64,000 bases of DNA from Betaproteobacteria bacterium SG8_41. Its GTDB lineage: Bacteria > Pseudomonadota > Gammaproteobacteria > Burkholderiales > SG8-41. This document shows, piece after piece, positions 20,862-31,167 of this stretch. The translations under genes were made by a program, and so were the position numbers. Under the pieces are notes generated by a model. The model saw only the letters and a list, made by a program, of their open reading frames with translations, did no database searches and was not told the DNA's origin. Every line of letters begins with the position of its first letter. Position 1 is the stretch's first letter. Location of the stretch: assembly GCA_001303585.1 (NCBI GenBank), contig LJTT01000007.1, forward strand, positions 1 to 64,000, written 5' to 3'.

Positions 20862-21229
20862 ATCCACACCCCGAACAGCAGCGTTAGGCCCAGGCTGACG
20901 GCCACGACGGCTTTGGCACTCGCGCGCGCCGGCGCCAGATCCGTGCCGTAGTCGAGATCCAGGGCCAGGTAACGTAGCCCGGCGCAAAAGTGGTGCAGGT
21001 AGGCCCACGCCAAACCCAGGAGGAAGAGTTTGGCAAGCGGATGGGCCAGCGCGTTCTTCAACGCGTCGAACGAAGCGGGCGATTCCAGGCTCGACTGCAT
21101 GGCATACAGCAGAAGAGGAATGGCGAGGAACAGCGCCGCCCCAAAAACCCGGTGCATGATCGATATCACGCCCGGAAGCGGCAAGCGAATCTGGAGAAGA
21201 TTGAGGTGTTTCGGTCTCGGCTTGGTCAT
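20855..21229 (-). CDS. sdhC: Succinate dehydrogenase cytochrome b556 subunit
   Basis: A 124-residue anchor subunit with three helices. RPKHLNLLQIRLPLPGVISI and MHRVFGAALFL form the family's first block, and HHFCAGLRYLALDLDYG holds the heme-ligand histidine. It is the first gene of the sdhCDAB-sdhE-gltA series. The leader on the minus strand holds an 11-base direct repeat (21306-21327). Confidence 0.93.
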   Translation of the reverse strand: MTKPRPKHLNLLQIRLPLPGVISIMHRVFGAALFLAIPLLLYAMQSSLESPASFDALKNALAHPLAKLFLLGLAWAYLHHFCAGLRYLALDLDYGTDLAPARASAKAVVAVSLGLTLLFGVWIW

Positions 21230-21553
21230 CAGCTGCTGTCAGGTCAGGGCCAAAGCGGGATGTGCGGTTGCCTGGTCGTATCGTTACTGCGGCGGGACGA
21301 GTCGGGGTTAGCAATCGGTTAGCAATCGAATTTTAGCAGTTTTTTGTGCAGTGCATAAGTCGGCCAGGCGCTTGCAACCTGCTGATCTGCGGGGCACTCT
21401 GGTCTGAACTCAGGTTCCAGCATCAACTTGTCACTTCAGTGCATCGTTCGCTATCATCGCAGGTTGAAACGCTGGCAACGTCCCCGCCTAACTAGCTTTT
21501 CTCGCCCCATACCATCAAGCAAAACCCCTTCCAGTACAAGAGGAGTCCACGTC
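21230..21553. promoter_or_regulatory. Divergent sdhC/mdh control region with an 11-bp tandem repeat
   Basis: This 324-base spacer separates sdhC (minus) from mdh (plus) and should hold both promoters. At 21306-21327 the 11-mer GGTTAGCAATC occurs twice in direct tandem, one DNA turn apart, about 80-100 bases before sdhC. A TAAAAT on the minus strand just beyond it could be a -10 box, but no good -35 is seen. Which regulator would bind is unknown. Confidence 0.45.
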
Positions 21554-22546
21554 ATGAAAAGCCCCATGCGCGTCGCGGTTACCGGCGCAGCCGGTCAAAT
21601 TGGCTACAGCCTGCTATTCCGCATTGCCAGCGGCGAAATGCTCGGTAACGACCAACCGGTCATCCTTCAATTGCTAGAGATCCCCGACCCCAAAGCCCAG
21701 AAGGCGCTCACCGGCGTCATCATGGAACTGGACGACTGCGCATTTCCGCTCCTCGCCGGGGTGGTTCCCACCGCCGATCCGTTGGTTGCTTTCAAGGACG
21801 CCAATATCGCCTTGCTGGTCGGCGCGCGCCCGCGGGGTCCGGGAATGGAGCGCAAGGATTTGCTCGATGCGAACGGCAAGATTTTTGCTCCGCAGGGCAA
21901 GGCCCTTTCGGAGGTGGCCAGCCGCGACGTCAAAGTGTTGGTCGTCGGCAACCCCGCCAACACCAATTGCCTGATCGCGATGAAGAATGCTCCCGGCCTC
22001 AAGCCGGAAAATTTCGGTTCAATGATGCGCCTCGACCATAATCGGGCGCTGTCGCAGGTGGCCCAGAAAACCGGCAAGCCGGTCGCCAGCGTGAGGAAAA
22101 TGGCCGTCTGGGGCAATCATTCCGCGACACAGTATCCGGACATCTTCCATGCCGAAGTGGACGGAAAAAATGCCGCCAGGCTGATCAACGATCAGAAGTG
22201 GCTCGAGTCCCAATTCATCCCGACCATCCAGAAGCGCGGTGCGGCCATCATCGAGGCGCGCGGCCTGTCCTCGGCGGCCAGTGCTGCGAACGCCGCGATG
22301 GACCACATTCGGGATTGGGTCTACGGCACCCGGGATGGCGATTGGGTGAGCATGGGGGTCGCTTCGGATGGGAGCTACGGCATTCCCGAGGGTGTCATCT
22401 ACGGCTATCCGTGCGTATGCCGCAAGGGGACGCATGAGATCGTCCAGGGTCTGGACATCAGCGATTTCAGCCAGGCGCGCATGATGGCAACGCTCAAGGA
22501 GCTGCATGAAGAGCGCGACGCCATCAAGCATCTTCTGGGCTCGTGA
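21554..22546 (+). CDS. mdh: Malate dehydrogenase
   Basis: A 330-residue NAD-dependent malate dehydrogenase of the cytosolic-like bacterial type. The nucleotide motif is [20 protein letters not shown], the substrate arginines are in [16 protein letters not shown], and the catalytic histidine is in [11 protein letters not shown]. The start is the ATG at 21554 with AGGAG upstream; the open frame begins earlier but is not conserved-looking. Its TGA stop lies at the edge of a GTGANNN repeat. prpC follows on the same strand. Confidence 0.96.
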   Translation: MKSPMRVAVTGAAGQIGYSLLFRIASGEMLGNDQPVILQLLEIPDPKAQKALTGVIMELDDCAFPLLAGVVPTADPLVAFKDANIALLVGARPRGPGMERKDLLDANGKIFAPQGKALSEVASRDVKVLVVGNPANTNCLIAMKNAPGLKPENFGSMMRLDHNRALSQVAQKTGKPVASVRKMAVWGNHSATQYPDIFHAEVDGKNAARLINDQKWLESQFIPTIQKRGAAIIEARGLSSAASAANAAMDHIRDWVYGTRDGDWVSMGVASDGSYGIPEGVIYGYPCVCRKGTHEIVQGLDISDFSQARMMATLKELHEERDAIKHLLGS

Positions 22547-22615
22547 ACGCTAAACGGTCACGTACAAGCGTCCGCCTATCCATCCGTTCACTGTTCACTG
22601 ATCACCGTTCACGGG
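22543..22615. repeat. GTGANNN heptad repeat between mdh and prpC
   Basis: A short left arm (CGTGAACG) overlaps the mdh stop. The right arm at 22585-22613 reads CGTTCAC, TGTTCAC, TGATCAC, CGTTCAC and ends at the prpC ribosome binding site GGGAGG. Confidence 0.65.
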
Positions 22616-22622
22616 AGGTCGT

Positions 22623-23774
22623 ATGAGCGAAGGCCAGACTGCCATCAAGCCCAAAAAATCGGTCGCCTTGTCGGGTATAGCTGCGGGCAGTACGGCCCTA
22701 TGCACGGTCGGGCGCAGCGGAAACGACCTGCACTATCGAGGCTACGATATTCTGGACATTGCCGAGCAATGCGAGTTCGAAGAAATCGCGTACCTCCTCG
22801 TGCACGGTAAGTTGCCGACCGCCGCCGCGCTCCGCGGCTACAAGGCGAAGCTGGCGCAGCTGCGCGGCCTGCCGGCTGCCGTGTTGCGCGTTCTCGAGCA
22901 GCTGCCCGCCAGCGCCCACCCCATGGACGTCATGCGCACCGGTTGCTCGGCCCTGGGAACCGCCCTGCCGGAGAAGGATGACCACAATCTGCCGGGCGCC
23001 CGCGACATCGCAGACCGGCTCATGGCCTCCTTCGGCTCGATGCTGCTCTACTGGTACCACTACTCGCACAGCGGGCGCCGCATCGAGCTCGAAACGGATG
23101 ACGATTCGATCGGCGCTCATTTTCTACACCTGCTGCACGGCAAGCCCGCGCAGCCGCAATGGGTGCGGGCGATGCATACCTCGCTAAACCTCTACGCGGA
23201 ACATGAGTTCAACGCCTCCACGTTTGCGGCGCGCGTCGTGGCGGGCACTGGCGCCGATATGTATTCCGCGATCACAGGCGCGATCGGCGCGCTGAAGGGA
23301 CCGAAGCACGGCGGCGCGAACGAGGTCGGGTTCGAGGTCATGAACCGGTACGACACCCCCGACGAAGCAGAGAACGACATCGTGACTCGGGTGCGCAACA
23401 AGGAGGTCGTGATCGGATTCGGGCATCCGGTCTACACCATCGCCGATCCCCGCAACAAGATCATCAAGGACGTCGCGCGCCGCCTGTCCGAGGCGGCGGG
23501 TGACACCAAGATGTTCGAGGTTGCCGACCGCATCGAGGCAGTGATGATGCGGGAGAAGAAGATGTTCGCGAATCTGGACTGGTTCTCGGCCGTGTCCTAC
23601 CACCGTATGGGCGTGCCCACCGCGATGTTCACGCCAATCTTCGTCATCTCCCGGACCAGCGGCTGGTCTGCGCACGTCATCGAGCAACGCATAGACAACA
23701 AGATTATCCGCCCGACCGCGGTCTACACGGGGCCCGAGCCCCGGAAGCTCGTCCCCATCCAAAACAGAAAGTGA
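22623..23774 (+). CDS. prpC: 2-methylcitrate synthase
   Basis: A 383-residue short citrate-synthase-type enzyme that joins propionyl-CoA and oxaloacetate. Catalytic residues sit in [29 protein letters not shown] and [15 protein letters not shown]. It lacks the N-terminal extension of GltA, and [23 protein letters not shown] is PrpC-like. Its stop codon TGA is part of the following repeat. prpD is next; prpB (methylisocitrate lyase) is not in the window. Confidence 0.93.
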   Translation: MSEGQTAIKPKKSVALSGIAAGSTALCTVGRSGNDLHYRGYDILDIAEQCEFEEIAYLLVHGKLPTAAALRGYKAKLAQLRGLPAAVLRVLEQLPASAHPMDVMRTGCSALGTALPEKDDHNLPGARDIADRLMASFGSMLLYWYHYSHSGRRIELETDDDSIGAHFLHLLHGKPAQPQWVRAMHTSLNLYAEHEFNASTFAARVVAGTGADMYSAITGAIGALKGPKHGGANEVGFEVMNRYDTPDEAENDIVTRVRNKEVVIGFGHPVYTIADPRNKIIKDVARRLSEAAGDTKMFEVADRIEAVMMREKKMFANLDWFSAVSYHRMGVPTAMFTPIFVISRTSGWSAHVIEQRIDNKIIRPTAVYTGPEPRKLVPIQNRK

Positions 23775-23863
23775 CCGGTGATCAGTGACCCGTGACCGGT
23801 TGTTCGCAAGAACACGCCAAACAACCGGGTCTCTTCGTCACGGGTCACGGCGCACTAATCACG
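23771..23863. repeat. Degenerate GTGANNN heptad repeat, inverted pair
   Basis: The left arm GTGACCG, GTGATCA, GTGACCC, GTGACCG contains the prpC stop codon in its first unit. The right arm at 23838-23863 is inverted (TCACGGGTCACG then CTAATCACG) and ends 13 bases before the prpD ATG. Confidence 0.75.
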
Positions 23864-23876
23864 CTTGATCAGCCAT

Positions 23877-25319
23877 ATGAGCTCGCACATTTCCAACGTC
23901 CGCCCAAAATTCGATAAGGTCCTGACGGACATCGCCGATTACGTCGTCGGCTACAAGGTCCGAAGCCAGGAAGCCTACAACACCGCGCGGCTTTGCCTCA
24001 TGGACACGCTCGGCTGCGGACTTGAGGCTCTCGAATATCCCGCCTGCACCAAGCTGCTCGGCCCCATCGTTCGCGGGACGATCGTGCCGCATGGCGCAAA
24101 GGTTCCCGGGACGCCATATCAGCTCGACCCGGTCACGGCCGCCTTCAACCTCGGCGCAATGGTCCGCTGGCTCGACTTCAATGACACCTGGCTGGCAGCC
24201 GAGTGGGGCCACCCGTCCGACAATCTCGGCGGCATTCTGGCCACCGCCGACTGGCTGTCGCGCACGCGCGTCGCGCAACGCAGGGAAGCGCTGGTGATGC
24301 GCGACGTCCTCACGGCCATGATCAAGGCACACGAGATCCAGGGAGTGATCGCGCTCGAGAACAGCTTCAACCGAGTCGGCCTCGACCATGTCGTCCTGGT
24401 GAAAGTCGCATCAACGGCGGTCGTGACACAAATGATGGGCGGCACTTACGACGAGATCGTCAACGCGATCTCGAATGCCTGGATCGACGGCCAGTCCCTG
24501 CGCACCTACCGTCACGCACCCAACACGGGTTCGCGCAAGTCCTGGGCCGCAGGTGATGCGACCAGCCGGGCGGTGCGACTCGCGCTGATGGCGTTGAGGG
24601 GCGAGATGGGCTATCCCTCTGCCCTCACCGCGAAGACATGGGGTTTCTATCATGTCCTGTTCAAGGACAAACCGCTGCGCTTCACGCGCACCTATGGCTC
24701 GTACGTGATGGAAAACGTGCTGTTCAAGATTTCGTTTCCGGCCGAGTTTCACGCCCAGACGGCGGTCGAGGCGGCGGTTCGACTGCACCCGAAGGTGAAA
24801 GACCGACTCGGAGAGGCGAAGAAGATCGTAATCACGACCCACGAATCGGCCATCCGGATCATCGACAAGAAAGGGCCGCTTCACAATCCCGCCGACCGCG
24901 ACCACTGTCTCCAGTACATGACCGCCATCGGCCTCATGAAGGGCAATCTCGTTGCCGCTGACTACGAAGATGACGTTGCTCGCGACCCGGGCGTCGACGC
25001 CTTGCGCGCAAAGATGCACTGCGTCGAAAACAAGCAGTGGACACGCGATTACCTGGATCCCGGAAAACGCTCGATCGCCAATGCGGTCCAGGTTTTCTTC
25101 CGCGACGGCTCGCGTTCCGAGAACATTGCCGTTGAATATCCTGTCGGCCACCGGCGCCGGCGCAAGGAAGGCGTGCCGCTGCTTGAAGCGAAGTTCCGGA
25201 CCAATCTTGCCCGCCGCTTTGCGCCCAAGCAGCAACAGTCAATACTGGCAGCCTGCCGCGACCAGGAACGCCTCGAGGCAATGCCGGTGCACGAGTTCGT
25301 GGACCTCTTCACGCTTTAG
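23877..25319 (+). CDS. prpD: 2-methylcitrate dehydratase
   Basis: A 480-residue MmgE/PrpD-family protein that dehydrates 2-methylcitrate to 2-methyl-cis-aconitate without an iron-sulfur cluster. The N-terminus [19 protein letters not shown], the active-site block [20 protein letters not shown] and [20 protein letters not shown] are typical PrpD. I take the ATG at 23877; a TTG four codons upstream is less likely. The aconitase at 26068 would rehydrate its product. Confidence 0.94.
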   Translation: MSSHISNVRPKFDKVLTDIADYVVGYKVRSQEAYNTARLCLMDTLGCGLEALEYPACTKLLGPIVRGTIVPHGAKVPGTPYQLDPVTAAFNLGAMVRWLDFNDTWLAAEWGHPSDNLGGILATADWLSRTRVAQRREALVMRDVLTAMIKAHEIQGVIALENSFNRVGLDHVVLVKVASTAVVTQMMGGTYDEIVNAISNAWIDGQSLRTYRHAPNTGSRKSWAAGDATSRAVRLALMALRGEMGYPSALTAKTWGFYHVLFKDKPLRFTRTYGSYVMENVLFKISFPAEFHAQTAVEAAVRLHPKVKDRLGEAKKIVITTHESAIRIIDKKGPLHNPADRDHCLQYMTAIGLMKGNLVAADYEDDVARDPGVDALRAKMHCVENKQWTRDYLDPGKRSIANAVQVFFRDGSRSENIAVEYPVGHRRRRKEGVPLLEAKFRTNLARRFAPKQQQSILAACRDQERLEAMPVHEFVDLFTL

Positions 25320-25365
25320 CTGTCGTGAATCGTGAGTCGAGCTTCGTACAGAACTGAAAGGTTAG

Positions 25366-25564
25366 CAGCAGATACACGCAGATAAACGCGGATCGAAAAC
25401 CTGCGTAAATCACTCAACTCTTTTTTTGATCGGCGTCTTTCGCCGTTCATCCGCGGCGGATTAACTTTGACTCAAAAGGCAGAAATCAGGCGCTGGCAGG
25501 CGAAACGGTTTTCGGTTTTTTGTGTCGACTTATCTGCGTTTATCTACGTGTATCTGCGGCTAAT
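25366..25564. repeat. Element with inverted 10-bp-period ends (TATCTGCGNN)
   Basis: The left end has GCAGATACAC, GCAGATAAAC, GCGGATC. The right end (25531-25562) has TATCTGCGTT, TATCTACGTG, TATCTGCGGC. They are inverted to each other with about 135 bases between. The right end is translated in the open frame of the next gene, which argues for a later start there. Confidence 0.6.
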
Positions 25565-25571
25565 CAAGTTT

Positions 25572-26067
25572 TTGCGTTTTTCCAGACACCCTCGTATTGC
25601 ACGAGGACTTTTGGCGGGCGTCATGCTTTGCGCGCTTGCCGCGCCCGCGCTGGCTGCCGAAGGCCGCGATCCCTACCAGCATTTCTTCGCTTCGGGCACG
25701 GATGACCTCCGGGCGGAGCTTGCGGACGCGAAACGCGGCGGCAAGAAAGCTCTGTTCGTGATGTTCGAGCAGGATGGGTGCCCGGGATGCATCTACATGA
25801 AGGCGCATGTGCTCAATCGGCGCGACATCCAGAAATTCTACCGCGACCACTTTCTCAATTTCTCCATCAATATTTATGGCGCCGCGCCTCTGGAGGACTT
25901 CGGGGGACGGAACGTGACGGAGAAGGCATGAAATCGTTCGCATCACCGGCGCGATCCGGGATGCAGGTGAATTCATACTGCTCGGCGAATTCGTTGTGAG
26001 CGGTGCTTATCGCAAGAGAAAGTTTGCCGAATTTCTGCAGGAATACCGGCGAAGGAAAGGAAGCTGA
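25572..26067 (+). pseudogene. Thioredoxin-fold (SoxW-like) exported protein, central part lost
   Basis: The first frame encodes a signal peptide (GLLAGVMLCALAAPALAAEG) and a thioredoxin-like domain with FVMFEQDGCPGCIYMKAHVL, where CPGC is the redox pair. It ends at 25931 after GGRNVTEKA. The next frame then continues EIVRITGAIRDAGEFILLG and KRKFAEFLQEYRRRKGS to a TGA at 26067, directly before the aconitase GTG. In this family a segment with the cis-proline (about 20 residues) is expected between the two parts. It is missing and the frame is changed. Start is taken as TTG 25572, since upstream codons fall in a repeat. Confidence 0.65.
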
Positions 26068-28761
26068 GTGGCACACGACCCGTTCAACGCGCTGCGCGAA
26101 TTGAAGCTGCCTTCGGGCAAGACCGGCCGCTACCATGCTCTGGCGGCGCTGGAATCAGCGGGGCTTGGCAAGATCTCGCGCCTTCCCTGCTGTTTGCGCA
26201 TCATCCTCGAATCACTGCTTCGGAACTGCGATGGCAAGCGCGTCGCGGAGGAGCACGTCAGAAACCTGGCCGCCTGGCAGGCCAATGCCGCGCGTGAGGT
26301 GGAAATTCCATTCGTGGTCGCGCGTATCCTGCTCCAGGATCTGTCGGGATTTCCCGCCCTCAACGACTTTGCCGCGATGCGAGCGACCGCGCGCCAGCTC
26401 GGCAAGGATCCCACCCGCATCGAGCCTATGGTGCCTGTCGACCTTGTCGTCGACCACCAGGTCGAAGTGGACTTCCACAAGGTTCCGGACGCCGTCGCCC
26501 GTAACATGGAGCTCGAGTATCGTCGCAACGCGGAGCGGCTCTCGCTGCTGAAGTGGGGCAAGCAGGCGTTTTCCGGCATTCGCATCGTGCCGCCAGGCAA
26601 CGGCATCGTGCACCAGGTGAACCTGGAATACCTGGCCCGCGGCGTATGGGAGAAAGACGGGATCTATTATCCTGACACGCTCGTATGCACCGATTCTCAT
26701 ACGCCCATGATCAATGGCATCGGCGTGCTCGGCTGGGGCGTCGGCGGCATCGAGGCGATGGCCGGGATGCTGGGCGAGCCCATTTATTTCCTCACTCCCG
26801 ACGTCGTGGGCGTGCACATGAGCGGGCAGCTCGGCGAAGGCGTCACCGCAACCGACCTGGTCCTGACCGTCACCGAACTGCTGCGGCGTTCGAATGTCGT
26901 GGGCAAGTTTGTCGAGTACTTCGGCGAGGGCGCGGCCTCGCTCTCTCCTACCGACCGGGCAACGGTTGCCAACATGGCCCCCGACTACGGCGCCACATGC
27001 GGGTACTTCCCGGTGGACGAAAAGACCATTGATTACTACCGCATGACCGGCCGCGATCCGGCGCTGGTGGAAGCGATTGAAGGTTATTACCGCGCCCAGG
27101 GCCTCTTTGGCATCCCGGGTAAAGGCGCGTGCGACTACTCGCAAGTGATCGAGCTCGATCTTTCGAAGGTGGCACCCAGCGTGTCGGGACCGCGGCGACC
27201 GCAGGAGCGTATCGACCTGGGGAGCATCAAGCGACGCTTCAAGGAACTTTTTTCCAAGCCCACGAGCGCCGGCGGCTACGGAAAAGCAGCCGGTGATCTT
27301 GGAAAACGCATGGCCACGGCCCGCGACGGGCTGGATGTCGGTCACGGTGACGTGCTCATCGCCGCGATCACGTCGTGCACCAACACCTCCAATCCGAATC
27401 TTCTGCTGGGTGCGGGCTTGCTCGCAAAAAAGGCGGTCGAAAAGGGCCTCACTGTCGGCCCGCGGGTCAAGACGTCGCTCGCACCCGGGTCCAAGGTGGT
27501 GACGGCCTACCTGCGCGACGCCGGCCTGCTGCCCTACCTCGAGCGCCTGGGCTACCAAGTGGTTGCCTATGGCTGCACCACCTGTATGGGAAACTCGGGC
27601 CCGCTTGATCCCGTGATTGAGGAAGCCATCGTCAAAAACGACTTCATCGGCTGCGCCGTACTCTCCGGCAACCGCAACTTTGAAGCCCGCGTCCACAACA
27701 GCCTGAAGGCCAATTTCCTGATGAGTCCACCTCTGGTGGTCGCGTTTGCCCTTGCGGGCAATGTGAACATCGACATGACGCAGGAACCCCTCGGCACCGG
27801 GAGCGACGGAAAACCGGTCTACCTGAGAGACATCTGGCCCTCCGACGCGGAAATCACATCGGCACTTCGGTTTGCGCGCAACGCGGAGAACTTCCGCCGG
27901 GAGTACGGCGATCTGATGGTGGCGAAGAAGCTCTGGGACGCGATCCCCGAGACCAAGGGTGCGCTCTACGAATGGGAGGCGAAATCCACTTATATCCTGA
28001 AGCCACCGTTCTTCTCGGGCTTCGGGCTACAGCCTGGTCGCGTCGAAAATGTCACGGGCGCGCGGATTCTCGGCATGTTTGGAGATTCCCTCACGACCGA
28101 TCACATCAGCCCCGTGGCCGCGATTACTCCTGATTCTCCGGCGGGCCGCTGGTTGCAGGAGCATGGCGACGAGCCTTCGCAGCTGAGCAGCTTTGGCTCT
28201 CGCCGCTGCAATCATGAAGTCATGGTACGCGGGACATTCGCCAACCTCCGGATCCGCAACCTCATGGCGCCCGGACGGGAAGGCGGCTACACCACGCACC
28301 AGCCCAGTGGCGAAGTCATGCGGATTTTCGACGCTGCCACGCGATACCAAAGCGAAGGCATTCCGCTTGTCGTGTTCGCGGGCGAGGAGTACGGCACCGG
28401 GTCGTCGCGCGACTGGGCGGCGCGCGGCCCTCAACTGATGGGAGTAAAGGCGGTGATCGCGCGCGGCTTCGAGCGCATCCATCGCTCCAACCTGGTCGGC
28501 ATGGGCATTTTCCCCTGCCAGTTCACGGGCGACGATTCCCTCACCTCGCTCGGTCTCGACGGCACCGAAACGGTGGACATCCTGGGGGTTGAAGGTGACA
28601 TCTCACCGCGACAGAAAGCGCGGCTTGTCGTTCACCGCAGCGATGGCAGCCGACAGGAGGTTCCCGTCATTTTGCGGGTGGACACCGCGATCGAGGCGGA
28701 GTACTTGAGGCACGGCGGCATCATGCAGTACGTTCTACGCGGCCTTCTGACGGCCGCGTAA
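26068..28761 (+). CDS. acnA: Aconitate hydratase, AcnA type (methylcitrate-linked copy)
   Basis: An 897-residue [4Fe-4S] aconitase of the IRP/AcnA family. The cluster cysteines are in [10 protein letters not shown] and [12 protein letters not shown], and the swivel domain (about 680-890) has the [17 protein letters not shown] motif. It starts with GTG right after the broken thioredoxin-like gene, with GGAAAGGAAG upstream. Because it follows prpC and prpD, it may hydrate 2-methyl-cis-aconitate to 2-methylisocitrate, as aconitases do with PrpD. A second AcnA is at 44505-47189. AcnD is less likely, since no prpF is present and PrpD exists. Confidence 0.93.
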   Translation: MAHDPFNALRELKLPSGKTGRYHALAALESAGLGKISRLPCCLRIILESLLRNCDGKRVAEEHVRNLAAWQANAAREVEIPFVVARILLQDLSGFPALNDFAAMRATARQLGKDPTRIEPMVPVDLVVDHQVEVDFHKVPDAVARNMELEYRRNAERLSLLKWGKQAFSGIRIVPPGNGIVHQVNLEYLARGVWEKDGIYYPDTLVCTDSHTPMINGIGVLGWGVGGIEAMAGMLGEPIYFLTPDVVGVHMSGQLGEGVTATDLVLTVTELLRRSNVVGKFVEYFGEGAASLSPTDRATVANMAPDYGATCGYFPVDEKTIDYYRMTGRDPALVEAIEGYYRAQGLFGIPGKGACDYSQVIELDLSKVAPSVSGPRRPQERIDLGSIKRRFKELFSKPTSAGGYGKAAGDLGKRMATARDGLDVGHGDVLIAAITSCTNTSNPNLLLGAGLLAKKAVEKGLTVGPRVKTSLAPGSKVVTAYLRDAGLLPYLERLGYQVVAYGCTTCMGNSGPLDPVIEEAIVKNDFIGCAVLSGNRNFEARVHNSLKANFLMSPPLVVAFALAGNVNIDMTQEPLGTGSDGKPVYLRDIWPSDAEITSALRFARNAENFRREYGDLMVAKKLWDAIPETKGALYEWEAKSTYILKPPFFSGFGLQPGRVENVTGARILGMFGDSLTTDHISPVAAITPDSPAGRWLQEHGDEPSQLSSFGSRRCNHEVMVRGTFANLRIRNLMAPGREGGYTTHQPSGEVMRIFDAATRYQSEGIPLVVFAGEEYGTGSSRDWAARGPQLMGVKAVIARGFERIHRSNLVGMGIFPCQFTGDDSLTSLGLDGTETVDILGVEGDISPRQKARLVVHRSDGSRQEVPVILRVDTAIEAEYLRHGGIMQYVLRGLLTAA

Positions 28762-28824
28762 GACCCCGACGAGGCAAACCTTCGCGACTCCGACCGGCCC
28801 CTTTTCGATCACGAGTCGGTAAAG

Positions 28825-29943
28825 TTAATCGGGAGATCCCGCGGCCACCCTCGGGGAGCTTTCGATTGCGTCGTTCAATGCGGGCATGACCTTCTCGGCC
28901 ATGAGTTCCATCGAACGCCGCGCCAGGCGCGCATCCGCCCAGTCATGGCCGGCGTAAAGGAGCGTTCCGAAATCGCCCACCGTTTCGCGAAACGCGAGCA
29001 ACTCGTCGATAACGCGGTTAACGCCGCCGCAAATGACCAGGGAGTCCAGAAGGTAATCCACGGTCACCTCTCCATCGGGCATTTCGACGCGTCGCTTGAA
29101 GATGTCGACATTGCCGTGGCGGCGCCTCTTCGCCAGCAGGTTCCAGTAATAAAAACCGTAAGGTCCGTCGCGGCTCATGGCATAACGGCGCGCCACCGCG
29201 TCGTCATCGGCAACGAAAATGCTCTTGCACACCCGCCAGTCAGAGCGCTCGGCCGGGAGCCCGCCCGCCTGGCAGCCCTTCTCGTACATCGGCCAGTGGG
29301 TTGCCGCCCACGCCGGCTGCAGGAAATTGGCCGAGATCGGCTTCCACCCGCGCGCGGCCGCCGCCGCGAGCCCTTTCGAATGCGGCACCACGGCCGTTAC
29401 CACGATGGGCGGATGCGGTTTCTGGTAAGGCGTGAGCATTACGCCCTGCCCGGCCTCCGCCAGCAAGGTCCGCTCCGTGGAAAGTCGCCAGAACCGCCCC
29501 TCCAGCCTGTAGGGAGGCGTCCCCGACCACAACGCAAGGATGTGGTCGATCGCCTCGACAAACATGGCGTTTCGGTCCTGATCGAGATTGCCGAACATCT
29601 CCATGTCCGAGCGCAGCCCGCCGGGCCCGATCCCGAACAGGAAGCGGCCTTCGAGAAGGTGATCGACCATCGCAACATGCGCCGCCACCTGTGCCGGATG
29701 ACTGTTCGGAAGATTGACGGTGCCGCTTCCGAGCCTGATGCTCTTCGTCTGGTGCGCAACGCTCGCGATAAAAGTGAGGCAGGATGGAATCGACTCGCAA
29801 ACATCCGTGACATGCTCGCCGATCAGGGCCTCGCTGTACCCGAGCCTGTCGGCCAGCAGCACCGCCTCGCGATCCTCCTTGAGCGTCTGCGTGTAATTGC
29901 GCCCCGGCGGATGCATGGGCATGGTGAAGAACCCGAGTTTCAT
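28825..29943 (-). CDS. Luciferase-like flavin-dependent oxidoreductase (LLM class)
   Basis: A 372-residue TIM-barrel protein of the bacterial luciferase family using FMN or F420. The block RLGYSEALIGEHVTD near residue 35 and LGSGTVNLPNSHPAQVAAHV near 80 are typical, as is LLEGRFLFGIGPGGLRSDME. I prefer the ATG at 29943 (MKLGFFTMPMHPPGR); a GTG 15 bases upstream is possible, and no strong ribosome site is seen. The substrate is unknown. It is followed (lower coordinates) only by a short spacer and is convergent with the aconitase gene. Confidence 0.82.
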   Translation of the reverse strand: MKLGFFTMPMHPPGRNYTQTLKEDREAVLLADRLGYSEALIGEHVTDVCESIPSCLTFIASVAHQTKSIRLGSGTVNLPNSHPAQVAAHVAMVDHLLEGRFLFGIGPGGLRSDMEMFGNLDQDRNAMFVEAIDHILALWSGTPPYRLEGRFWRLSTERTLLAEAGQGVMLTPYQKPHPPIVVTAVVPHSKGLAAAAARGWKPISANFLQPAWAATHWPMYEKGCQAGGLPAERSDWRVCKSIFVADDDAVARRYAMSRDGPYGFYYWNLLAKRRRHGNVDIFKRRVEMPDGEVTVDYLLDSLVICGGVNRVIDELLAFRETVGDFGTLLYAGHDWADARLARRSMELMAEKVMPALNDAIESSPRVAAGSPD

Positions 29944-30020
29944 ATTGCGCATCCGCACACCGAGCGGCGATTGAGCCGTGATTGGAAGCGTGCAACCGGA
30001 GTCCGATGAGACGCCACCGG

Positions 30021-31061
30021 TCAGCGCTCTACCGGCAGCTTGCGATCGTTCCAGTCGACCATTCCGTCCCTCAGGTTATAGACCCGCTCAAAACCCAGGC
30101 CGTAGAGAATGGCAGCCGCCGTCGTGCTGCGAACGCCGGAGCGGCAGACGGCGACAATGCGCCGCCCGCGGTGGGGCTCGAGCTCTCCGGCGCGGGCTGC
30201 CAGTTCGCGCAAGGGGATGAGCACGCTTCCGGCAATGTGCCCCAGCTCGCCGCGATACTCGTTTGGTTCACGCACATCGATCAGCAGGGGTGCGTCGGCT
30301 TCCCCGCACATGGCGCGCACTTCCTGCGCAGAGAGCTGGCGCACGCGATTGAGCTCGGCCAGGTCCGGAAACTTGGTCCTGTCGTCCTCAATGGCACTCT
30401 GATTCGGCTGCAGGACTTCCTGGATGTTTTCGGGCATCGGGAAGTTGATGCTTGCCATCAGGTCTATGTACTGCTGGCGCGTCCGCCCGGCGATCCGCGG
30501 ATTGGTGCGCTTCTCCTGCCCGATGGTCGAGCTGATGTTGCCCCGATAGTCGTGCGCCGGAAAGACGAGTGTCTCGTCCGGCAGCGCGAACAGTTTGTCC
30601 GTGATTGCGTCGTATTGCTGTCCGGCATCGCCGCCGGCAAAATCCGCCCGTCCCGTGCCCTGGATCAGAAGGACGTCGCCGGTAAACACACGGTCTTCGA
30701 CATGGAGGCTGATGCTGTCGGGCGTGTGTCCCGGCGTATGGAGCACCCGGATCCGGGCGTCGCCTACCGCGATGTCGTCGCCATCCTCGACGTGCTGCGA
30801 TACGGCGGGTGCCGGCGCCCGCCGGTGCATAATGAGACGCGCGTCCACGAGATCGCACAACTGGAACCCGGCCGTGGGATGGTCCGCGTGGGTATGAGTG
30901 TCGACGACCGCATCCAGAGTGAGCTGGTGGTACGCGAGCAATGCAATATAACGACTGATGTTCTCGCGCAGAGGGTCGATCAGCAGCGCCCGCTTCGTCC
31001 TCGGGCAGGCTACCAGATAGGTCTTACACTTCCCGCGATTGAGCTCGCGAAACAGCAACAT
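30021..31061 (-). CDS. Persulfide-dioxygenase-like metallo-hydrolase fused to a rhodanese domain
   Basis: A 346-residue two-domain protein. The N-terminal metallo-beta-lactamase fold (1-230) has the metal motif THTHADH and LHTPGHTPDSIS, with TGRADFAGGDAGQQYDAI as in ETHE1-type persulfide dioxygenases. The C-terminal rhodanese domain (about 255-340) has LLIDVREPNEYRGELGHI and the active cysteine in VCRSGVRSTTA. The fusion would oxidise glutathione persulfide and handle sulfane sulfur in one protein. The start is taken at the ATG 31061 (MLLFRELNRGKCKTYLV), the usual family start; the frame upstream runs through the terminator hairpin. Confidence 0.85.
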   Translation of the reverse strand: MLLFRELNRGKCKTYLVACPRTKRALLIDPLRENISRYIALLAYHQLTLDAVVDTHTHADHPTAGFQLCDLVDARLIMHRRAPAPAVSQHVEDGDDIAVGDARIRVLHTPGHTPDSISLHVEDRVFTGDVLLIQGTGRADFAGGDAGQQYDAITDKLFALPDETLVFPAHDYRGNISSTIGQEKRTNPRIAGRTRQQYIDLMASINFPMPENIQEVLQPNQSAIEDDRTKFPDLAELNRVRQLSAQEVRAMCGEADAPLLIDVREPNEYRGELGHIAGSVLIPLRELAARAGELEPHRGRRIVAVCRSGVRSTTAAAILYGLGFERVYNLRDGMVDWNDRKLPVER

Positions 31062-31111
31062 GACGGCCTGGAATACGCCCAGCCTCAGCTTCCGCACACC
31101 CATTCTGCACG

Positions 31112-31150
31112 AAAAAAACGCCAGCGGGCACCGGACGTGCCCGCTGGCGT
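31112..31150 (-). terminator. Strong rho-independent terminator after the homocitrate-synthase-like gene
   Basis: A perfect 13-base stem, ACGCCAGCGGGCA (31118-31130) with TGCCCGCTGGCGT (31138-31150), loop of 7, followed on the minus strand by a run of seven T. It starts 17 bases after the stop codon of the gene at 31168-32403. Confidence 0.9.
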
Positions 31151-31167
31151 GTATCAAGCAAGAGCCG

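Noticed and set aside
20862-21314. Longer sdhD frame covering sdhC
   Set aside because: It overlaps the clear sdhC gene; sdhD has a proper ATG at 20861.
25467-25571. Upstream start of the thioredoxin-like protein
   Set aside because: These codons translate the 10-bp repeat (LSAFIYVYLRL) and precede the signal peptide.
26068-28761. AcnD (2-methylcitrate dehydratase, Fe-S type) instead of AcnA
   Set aside because: AcnD goes with prpF and replaces prpD; here prpD is present, prpF is not, and the protein closely resembles the second AcnA.
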